From positions 1 through 64,000 of the forward strand of contig CAZSNT010000006.1 of assembly GCA_964607765.1 (NCBI GenBank): DNA of 64,000 nucleotides, read 5' to 3'. Below, piece by piece: positions 59,397 to 64,000 of this stretch. Position 1 is the first letter of the stretch, and each line of letters starts with the position of its first letter. The notes beneath the pieces are model-generated. The model was not told the DNA's origin, made no database searches, and saw only the letters and a list, made by a program, of their open reading frames with translations. The DNA comes from CAZSNT01 sp964607765 (lineage in GTDB: Bacteria; Verrucomicrobiota; Lentisphaeria; Oligosphaerales; JABHEG01). Made by a program: the position numbers and the translations under genes.

Positions 59397-59987
59397 TCAC
59401 CGCCAGTCGTCGTATCCGGCCTCACGGAATGCCTGCCGAATCGGCACGATGACTCGGTCGTAGAAGGTCTTGCGGGGCATGCCCTCGGAGCGGGCAAGAT
59501 CGCTGATCGAGCGCCCCTCCATGATCCCGTCGCAGCAGGTGCGCAGGCAGTCCGGAAGGCGGTGGATCACGGCGTGCACATCCATGCGCAGGATGGCCTC
59601 ATCGTGCCGTGACCGGTTACGGCGACCGAGGTGGATGTCGATGTCGTCGGCACCCAGCAGGTCCAACAGCGTGCAGGTTTCGCCGTCGGCTTCGTCGCGA
59701 TGTCGCGCGTCCAGGGACTCGGCGTCACGGTGGAAACTGCGCTTCTGCCGGGACCGATCGCGCAGAATGCGCTTCGACTTCCCGGCGACCACGACCTGGA
59801 TGAACGTGGTGAGCTTGCCGCGCCGGGCGTTGTAGAGGGGCAGATGCTCGAGCAGGTCGAGCGTGAGTTCAGAGATGACGTCTTCGAGATCGGCGGGGCC
59901 AAGCCCGCACTTGCCGATCATGTTCCGCGCGGTCACTTCGATGTTCGTGCGCGCATACTCCGTGAGTCGGGGGTGGCTGGCATCCAT
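59397..59987 (-). CDS. Phage-encoded ECF-like sigma factor
   Basis: 196 residues from the ATG at 59987, with a strong AAGGAGG site seven bases upstream. Region 2-like sequence: NMIGKCGLGPADLEDVISEL, LLEHLPLYNARRGKLTTFIQ, SKRILRDRSRQKRS. Region 4-like HTH: VIHRLPDCLRTCCDGIMEG, SISDLARSEGMPRKTFYDRV. The linker is short and acidic, as in ECF sigma factors. No anti-sigma gene is adjacent. It follows the recombinase cassette and precedes element copy 3, so it may direct transcription of the later phage operons. Confidence 0.8.
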   Translation of the reverse strand: MDASHPRLTEYARTNIEVTARNMIGKCGLGPADLEDVISELTLDLLEHLPLYNARRGKLTTFIQVVVAGKSKRILRDRSRQKRSFHRDAESLDARHRDEADGETCTLLDLLGADDIDIHLGRRNRSRHDEAILRMDVHAVIHRLPDCLRTCCDGIMEGRSISDLARSEGMPRKTFYDRVIVPIRQAFREAGYDDWR

Positions 59988-60216
59988 TGGGGAGCCTCCT
60001 TGTCGGGCCAGGAGGCGGGGGATCGGATGCCGACCGAATGCGGGCAGAAGGAAGCGGAGGAAACCGCAGGAACGCCGTTGTTTCGGCGGCACCTACGACT
60101 CCCTCCGCTTCGCGGCTGGGGTGATAATCGTCCGATACCTGAATGGTCGCTTACTTGTGGCGGGAGCCTACCCCGTGGTCAGGCGTGGTTGTCCTCTTCG
60201 GCTGTGCCGGTTCCGG

Positions 60217-60648
60217 CTACGCGTTCGTGGTTTCGGTCGCGTTGCTCCCGAGCTTCTCCTCCTTGATCTCCGCCCACAGCTGGCGCTGCCGGTCCCAGTC
60301 CAGCACTCGGCTCAGCGGCTCGATGAACTTCTGGCTGATCGGGAAACGTCTGCCGTCGGTCTTGGGGAAGAACAGGATCTCTTCCTGGATGTCCGGTGCG
60401 AGCAGGACCAAGTCCATGATCTGGGTCATGCGGGGTCGGGTCACCTGCTCCCGGCGCGCGAGCGTCGCCATGTCGCGCACCTCCCCCTGGCGCAGCATCT
60501 CGTCGTAGGTGATGGCCAGCGCCATGAGTCGGCTCAGACGCGGGATGCGCCCCTTCGGCCGTTTGGCGGGCTTGCCACGGCGCAGGCGGTTGTGGTATTT
60601 GCGTCCACGCTTGAAATGAACGCTCTTGGTGACGGTGTACGGTTTCAT
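60217..60648 (-). CDS. Recombinase-associated HTH protein, 143 aa
   Basis: 143 residues. A basic N-terminus (SVHFKRGRKYHNRLRRGKPAKRPKGR) precedes an HTH (MALAITYDEMLRQGEVRDMA, TLARREQVTRPRMTQIMDLV) and a mixed C-terminus (FPISQKFIEPLSRVLDWDRQ). Such genes commonly sit directly after large serine recombinases of this kind and may be directionality or regulatory factors. It lies five bases after the recombinase. Confidence 0.75.
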   Translation of the reverse strand: MKPYTVTKSVHFKRGRKYHNRLRRGKPAKRPKGRIPRLSRLMALAITYDEMLRQGEVRDMATLARREQVTRPRMTQIMDLVLLAPDIQEEILFFPKTDGRRFPISQKFIEPLSRVLDWDRQRQLWAEIKEEKLGSNATETTNA

Positions 60649-60653
60649 GGCGT

Positions 60654-62201
60654 CTATGCCTCCTTGGCAGCGCGCTCTTCGTTGAGCGCCTTGATTCCGT
60701 TGGGATGGAAGGTGATGGACACGGTGCCTTCATTGGCATCGTACTCGACCCGCTCGACCACGAGCATGAGCAGACGCCACTGTTCCTTGCTGGTGAGGGT
60801 GTCCCACACGGGGTTGAACTCCCGGCAGGCGGTCGTGATCTCGTCCTCCGTCAGAACGCCTTCGCGCAGATTCTCCAGTTCCTCGGATGCCGTCTCGAAG
60901 TCGCGGGTGGTCCCGTCAATGCGCTCGTGCAGCGCGGCCAGGTGGGACGCCGACATCGGCAGGTTGGGGCGCAGGGCCAGGGACTCCATCTCCTTCTTCA
61001 TCGCGTCCAGATCCTGGCGGAGGAGGCGGCAGTGCTTGTCCTTCTCGACGATCTCCGCTGCCCGGACCCGTTGGCTTTCCTCCACCACCCGACGGACCAG
61101 TTCCTCGTCGCGGCCGACGGCGCGGATCTCGTCGATCACGAAGCTCTCGATCTCATTGGCGGGCAGTGACGGCTGCGGGCAGTTGGCCCATCCGCGCCTC
61201 TGGGCATGGGTGCAGACGTAGTAGCGATAACGCCGATTGTTGCTGACCGAGTAGCTGTGGATCATGCGCGTGCCGCAGGCCTTGCACCAGAGCAGGTGGC
61301 TCAGCATGGACCCCGAGCGGTTGCGCAGTTCGCCGCCGCACCGTTTGTTGCGGGCGAGCAGACGCTGCACACGCGCGAACGTGTCCTCGTCGACGATGGG
61401 CTCGTGCTGGCCGGGATAGACCTTGCCGTGGTGGCGCACCTTGCCGAGGTAGATCGGGTTGGTCAGCAGGTTGTGCAGCGAGGTCTTCATGAACGGCTTG
61501 CCCTGGTGGACCTTCCCCGAGCGGGTGACCCAGGTCTTGTTGGTCCACGCCCGGCTGTCGAGCTCGTCGAGGACCTTGCGTAGCGTGCCGAGTTCGAGGT
61601 ACATCGCGAAGATGCGGCGGACCTGGTCGGCTTCGGTGGGGTTGACGCGGATCTTCCCCCCCTGCGGCACCACGTCGTAGCCGAGGACGGGGGAACCGCC
61701 CGACCACTTGCCCTGCTTGCGCGCCATGTGGATCTTGTCGCGCGTGCGTTCGGAGATGACTTCGCGTTCGAACTGGGCGAAGCTCAGGAGGATGTTAAGC
61801 GTCAGTCGCCCCATGCTGTTGGCCGAGTTGAAGCTCTGGGTGACCGAGACAAAGGCAACGCTGTGTTCCTCGAAGACGCCCATGATCTTCGCGAAATCGA
61901 GCAGGGAACGGGACAGGCGGTCGACTTTGTAGACGACCACGCAATCGATCTCTCCCGCCTCAACGTGCTTCAGCAGATGCTTGAGCGCGGGCCGGTCGGT
62001 ATTGCCCCCGGTGTAACCGCCATCGTCGTAGCGATCCGGGAGGCATTCCCATCCCTCGCCGACCTGGCTGGCGATGAAGTTCTCCCCGGCCAGGCGCTGG
62101 GCATCGAGTGAGTTGAATTCCTGGTCCAGTCCTTCATCCGTGCTCTTGCGCGTGTAGATCGCGCAGCGCACAGGTCTCTGTGCTTCAGTCGTTGCTGCCA
62201 T
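60654..62201 (-). CDS. Large serine recombinase (phage integrase)
   Basis: 515 residues from the ATG at 62201 (the upstream start at 62249 would overlap DUF2924 by 65 bp). Resolvase domain: CAIYTRKSTDEGLDQEFNSL (nucleophile Ser in TRKS), VVYKVDRLSRSLLDFAKIMG. Then the recombinase domain (VRRIFAMYLELGTLRKVLDEL) and a zinc ribbon (LLWCKACGTRMIHSYSVSNN, YYVCTHAQRRGWANC), and a coiled-coil C-terminus. It integrates and probably excises the prophage. The att sites are not visible here. Confidence 0.92.
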   Translation of the reverse strand: MAATTEAQRPVRCAIYTRKSTDEGLDQEFNSLDAQRLAGENFIASQVGEGWECLPDRYDDGGYTGGNTDRPALKHLLKHVEAGEIDCVVVYKVDRLSRSLLDFAKIMGVFEEHSVAFVSVTQSFNSANSMGRLTLNILLSFAQFEREVISERTRDKIHMARKQGKWSGGSPVLGYDVVPQGGKIRVNPTEADQVRRIFAMYLELGTLRKVLDELDSRAWTNKTWVTRSGKVHQGKPFMKTSLHNLLTNPIYLGKVRHHGKVYPGQHEPIVDEDTFARVQRLLARNKRCGGELRNRSGSMLSHLLWCKACGTRMIHSYSVSNNRRYRYYVCTHAQRRGWANCPQPSLPANEIESFVIDEIRAVGRDEELVRRVVEESQRVRAAEIVEKDKHCRLLRQDLDAMKKEMESLALRPNLPMSASHLAALHERIDGTTRDFETASEELENLREGVLTEDEITTACREFNPVWDTLTSKEQWRLLMLVVERVEYDANEGTVSITFHPNGIKALNEERAAKEA

Positions 62202-62700
62202 TGTCCGTGCTCCTCTTCTTGCTCCTGAGTCCGAAGAATGCGCGGCCATTCCAGTGCGAGCCGGTCACGGCCTTGGCGACTCCGGAAAGGGAGCCGTACA
62301 ACTCGCCTTCCCAGCGGACGCCGTTTTCGACGATCTCCGCCAGGATCAGCCGCCCCTTGTAGACGCGCTCGAGCCTCGTTCCCGGCAGGATGTCCGTTTC
62401 GTGAGCGAGGATGGTGGCGGGTGCCGGTCGGGTGACGACCTCCCCGTCCCCGCGCGGCGGGGGCTTGGGGGCGGTCAGGCGGACGTCCGAGTCCCTGGCC
62501 AGCTCGATGGCCCGCTGCCGGGCGCGGTAGGAGATGCCCCCTCGGGCATTGGCCTGCATGCGCCAGATGATCCGCTTGATCAGGTAGGGCTTGTGCTTGG
62601 TGGTGTTGGTCTCGTGAAAGACCTGCTCGTACCGCTCCTGCAGTTCGGGGATGGTCATCCCCTGCAGGGCGGCCAATTCACGTTCGACGTCGATTCGCAT
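62185..62700 (-). CDS. DUF2924 protein, recombinase cassette
   Basis: 171 residues. DUF2924 hallmark: MTIPELQERYEQVFHE, KPYLIKRIIWRMQANARGGI, and the C-terminal TRLERVYKGRLILAEIVENG, GSLSGVAKAVTGSHWNGRAFFG. These proteins accompany large serine recombinases in many mobile elements; the role is unknown, possibly a recombination cofactor. Overlaps the recombinase by 17 bp. Confidence 0.88.
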   Translation of the reverse strand: MRIDVERELAALQGMTIPELQERYEQVFHETNTTKHKPYLIKRIIWRMQANARGGISYRARQRAIELARDSDVRLTAPKPPPRGDGEVVTRPAPATILAHETDILPGTRLERVYKGRLILAEIVENGVRWEGELYGSLSGVAKAVTGSHWNGRAFFGLRSKKRSTDNGSND

Positions 62701-62727
62701 GGCTGTCCTCCGTTGGTTTGGAACCCG

Positions 62728-62925
62728 TTACCGGACAACCACATGAGTCGCTGAAGAGGGCGGAAGCTCAAGTCGTCCTCGCCCGGAATCCGAGAGTTCT
62801 TCCGAGCTTTCCCGAAGTGCCCCCGGACGACGCGCGAGACGGACGATGGCGGAAGAGAAGAGGCGGACGATTTCCTCGCGCCGTTCTTCGGGAGACGACG
62901 GGACCGGATCGGTCAGATACGACAT
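62728..62925 (-). CDS. Small recombinase-cassette protein, 65 aa
   Basis: 65 residues from the ATG at 62925. Pattern SSPEERREEIVRLFSSAIVR, LARRPGA, then a Ser/Pro-rich end. Similar short proteins often precede DUF2924. An in-frame longer version starts inside element copy 4 (GTG AAG AAA ATG at 63048). Confidence 0.6.
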   Translation of the reverse strand: MSYLTDPVPSSPEERREEIVRLFSSAIVRLARRPGALRESSEELSDSGRGRLELPPSSATHVVVR

Positions 62926-63036
62926 GGCAGAACTCCTTGTTCGGGCGTTTCCGCCTACGGAATCCTGCGCTTCGCGCCGGGAATGCCGTCCGACGAATGG
63001 CTGGCGCCGAGGTGACGCGCTCTGTATGGCTCTGTT

Positions 63037-63069
63037 CATTTTCTTCACCGTCACTCTCCGGGTTGGCGG
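63037..63069 (-). promoter_or_regulatory. 33-bp phage element, copy 4 (variant)
   Basis: Minus strand CCGCCA (63069-63064), 14 bases, GGTGAAGAAAATG (63049-63037). One A/G transposition differs from copies 1-3. It stands before the recombinase cassette. Confidence 0.7.
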
Positions 63070-63099
63070 AAAAGCGGGGGCGTTCCGGGGAGAACCCGT

Positions 63100-63447
63100 C
63101 TACCGCGAAGCCGTCCGGCGGTTATCGACCACTTCCAGGTGGCGGGGCAGTCCCGCCGTGACGATGAGCGAACAGACCGTGCCGTTGCCGACGCGGCGGA
63201 GGTGGTCGAACAACTCGACGATTTCCCGCTTGAGTTCGGTGTCCGCCTGCACGAGTTCGCGGCGCGGGCTGTTATCGCCGCCCCCGAGCTTGATCTTGCG
63301 GACCACGCGGGTGTCGCCGGTGAACGCTGGCTCGCCGTCCCGGACGAGCAGGTTCTCGATGCAGGCGTGATTGGCGTCCTGCATGACCTCGACGAGATGG
63401 CGCTGACGGGCGGTGAGGTCGGACTTGCGGGGGGTTCCCTTCGGCAT
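63100..63447 (-). CDS. Phage protein, 115 aa
   Basis: 115 residues. Basic start (PKGTPRKSDLTARQRHLVEVM), a HACIENLLVRDGEPAF segment, GGGDNSPRRELVQADTELKR, and a helical then beta end (CSLIVTAGLPRHLEVV). No family recognised. It lies between the regulator gene and the recombinase cassette. Confidence 0.6.
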   Translation of the reverse strand: MPKGTPRKSDLTARQRHLVEVMQDANHACIENLLVRDGEPAFTGDTRVVRKIKLGGGDNSPRRELVQADTELKREIVELFDHLRRVGNGTVCSLIVTAGLPRHLEVVDNRRTASR

Positions 63448-63509
63448 GTCGTTCTCCTGGGGCAGATCGTCTGTGCCTTCGCACCGTGCGTTGGCTCTGC
63501 CCGGGGGGA

Positions 63510-63617
63510 GAATTGCAGAAAGGACCGGCGGGCCGAGAGAAGAAAAGGCGCAACCGACTGTGAATCAGTCCGTTGCGCGTCGCTGGTTTCAGGAATTGCA
63601 TTGCAGGAAAGACCGGC
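63510..63617. repeat. Direct repeats flanking the terminator
   Basis: ATTGCAGAAAGGACCGGC (63512-63529) and ATTGCAGGAAAGACCGGC (63600-63617) are near-identical, about 88 bp apart, on either side of the terminator palindrome. They may be operators of the adjacent XRE regulator. Confidence 0.4.
63534..63578 (-). terminator. Intrinsic terminator after XRE gene
   Basis: Arms GCGCAACCGACTG (63548-63560) and CAGTCCGTTGCGC (63566-63578) pair at 12 of 13 positions with a five-base loop. On the minus strand a pyrimidine/T-rich run (CCTTTTCTTCTCTC) follows. Confidence 0.75.
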
Positions 63618-63627
63618 AACTGCAATT

Positions 63628-64000
63628 TCAGCCATGGGATCGGTTGTACTTCTCGAGTCCCTCGGGAGTGGGGTGGTTGGCGGTTTGCCAGAGGATCTGG
63701 AGGAGTTCGTCGGGCTCCTCGTTGAGGATGCGGCTCAGCGTGCTGGGATGTTGCCCGATCCGTTCCGCCAGTTCCCGCTGCGTCAGGCGCGGGACCTTCA
63801 GGCCAGTCTTGGCGTTCATGCTCTTCATGCTGAGCAGGTGCGCGTGTAACTCGTGCTTTGCGGCCTTGATGGCCTGGGCCCGGTTGCTGTCTTTGCGCCG
63901 GGGCCTGGGCTTCGACGGCGTGGCGCGGACCATTTCGCCGAGCTGCTCCCGGACGGCATCGGTGTCGAGCGTCAGCACTCCATCCGCCAGATCGACCAGC
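63628..64000 (-). CDS. XRE-family regulator, 5' end beyond window
   Basis: At least 116 residues from a GTG at 63978, but the frame stays open to the window edge, so the start is uncertain. A C-terminal HTH resembles XRE/lambda-repressor types (LTQRELAERIGQHPSTLSRI, LNEEPDELLQILW). The first 60 residues are basic and helical. It is the rightmost phage gene seen and followed by a terminator, so it may be the lysogeny regulator or part of an antitoxin-like gene. Confidence 0.7.
   Translation of the reverse strand, partial: LVDLADGVLTLDTDAVREQLGEMVRATPSKPRPRRKDSNRAQAIKAAKHELHAHLLSMKSMNAKTGLKVPRLTQRELAERIGQHPSTLSRILNEEPDELLQILWQTANHPTPEGLEKYNRSHG

Larger units (their letters stand above)
18296..64000. 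mobile_element. Siphovirus-like prophage, right end beyond window
   Basis: Nearly all genes from about 63.98 to 18.3 kb run leftward and follow a phage order: regulator, serine recombinase, sigma factor, recombination and replication, terminase, portal, capsid, neck, tail, tape measure, fibre and a terminal modification operon. The left end lies between the yhhQ start (18200) and the stop of the cyclotransferase gene (18296). The right end is not seen. No att repeat can be defined because only one side is present. All structural hallmark genes are intact, so the element may be inducible; no clear endolysin was found. Confidence 0.9.

Noticed and set aside
60000..60216. Gene between sigma factor and HTH protein
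   Set aside because: The upstream extension of the sigma frame lacks conserved sequence, and the ATG at 59987 has an excellent ribosome site.

Overview
The window looks like chromosome from a GC-rich bacterium, probably Gram-negative (a lipobox protein, a SirB1-type transglutaminase-like protein and a membrane-anchored lytic transglycosylase are encoded). The sulfatase-maturase-like protein and the style of the prophage genes remind me of Planctomycetota/Verrucomicrobiota-type genomes, but nothing here fixes the phylum. No ribosomal RNA, CRISPR array or insertion sequence was seen.

Region 1 (1-4.3 kb), host chromosome: a leftward operon of an anaerobic sulfatase-maturase-like radical SAM protein with a SEC-C tail, a lytic transglycosylase and a SirB1-like protein. 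Then come tRNA-Asn(GTT) with two terminator-like hairpins and a decayed, N-terminally truncated metallophosphoesterase.

Region 2 (4.3-17.0 kb), an apparent metabolic island of visibly lower G+C. A rightward operon encodes a radical SAM enzyme, a thymidylate-kinase-like P-loop kinase, a PP-loop amidotransferase-like protein, an FkbM-type methyltransferase and a B12-binding radical SAM enzyme. It is followed by an aspartyl-tRNA synthetase and an S9 serine peptidase. Facing them are a SPASM radical SAM enzyme and an asparaginyl-type tRNA synthetase. I do not recognise this combination as a described pathway. Two readings fit: a biosynthetic cluster for an aminoacyl-adenylate-like inhibitor with resistant AspRS and AsnRS copies, or a tRNA(Asn/Asp)-centred modification or peptide-decoration system. 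The island is bracketed by tRNA-Asn and tRNA-Asp genes, and a queuosine-precursor transporter (queuosine is made on exactly these GUN tRNAs) follows.

Region 3 (18.3 kb to the window end), a leftward-transcribed siphovirus-like prophage, complete on the left and probably cut by the window on the right. Read in transcription order (right to left): XRE regulator; serine-recombinase cassette with DUF2924; a phage sigma factor; a recombination/replication block (PDDEXK nuclease, Sak4-like ATPase, DUF669, RusA, helicase, primase/DUF3987 protein); an iteron-rich origin candidate; a ParB-methyltransferase fusion and HARE-HTH protein; terminase, portal, protease-capsid fusion, neck; a tail module containing a glycosyltransferase and a methyltransferase and a tail-chaperone pair with a -1 slippery site; tape measure and tail proteins; a 1246-residue LamG-repeat fibre; and an amidoligase / class II glutamine amidotransferase / gamma-glutamylcyclotransferase operon. 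Two isolated rightward genes look like morons: a Shedu-type defence nuclease between portal and terminase, and a Cys-rich protein next to the origin.

The strongest regulatory signal is a 33-bp element, CCGCCA-N14-GGTGAAAGAAATG on the minus strand, found four times with exactly constant spacing and each time just upstream of a prophage transcription unit. Together with the phage-encoded sigma factor it suggests a dedicated phage regulon.
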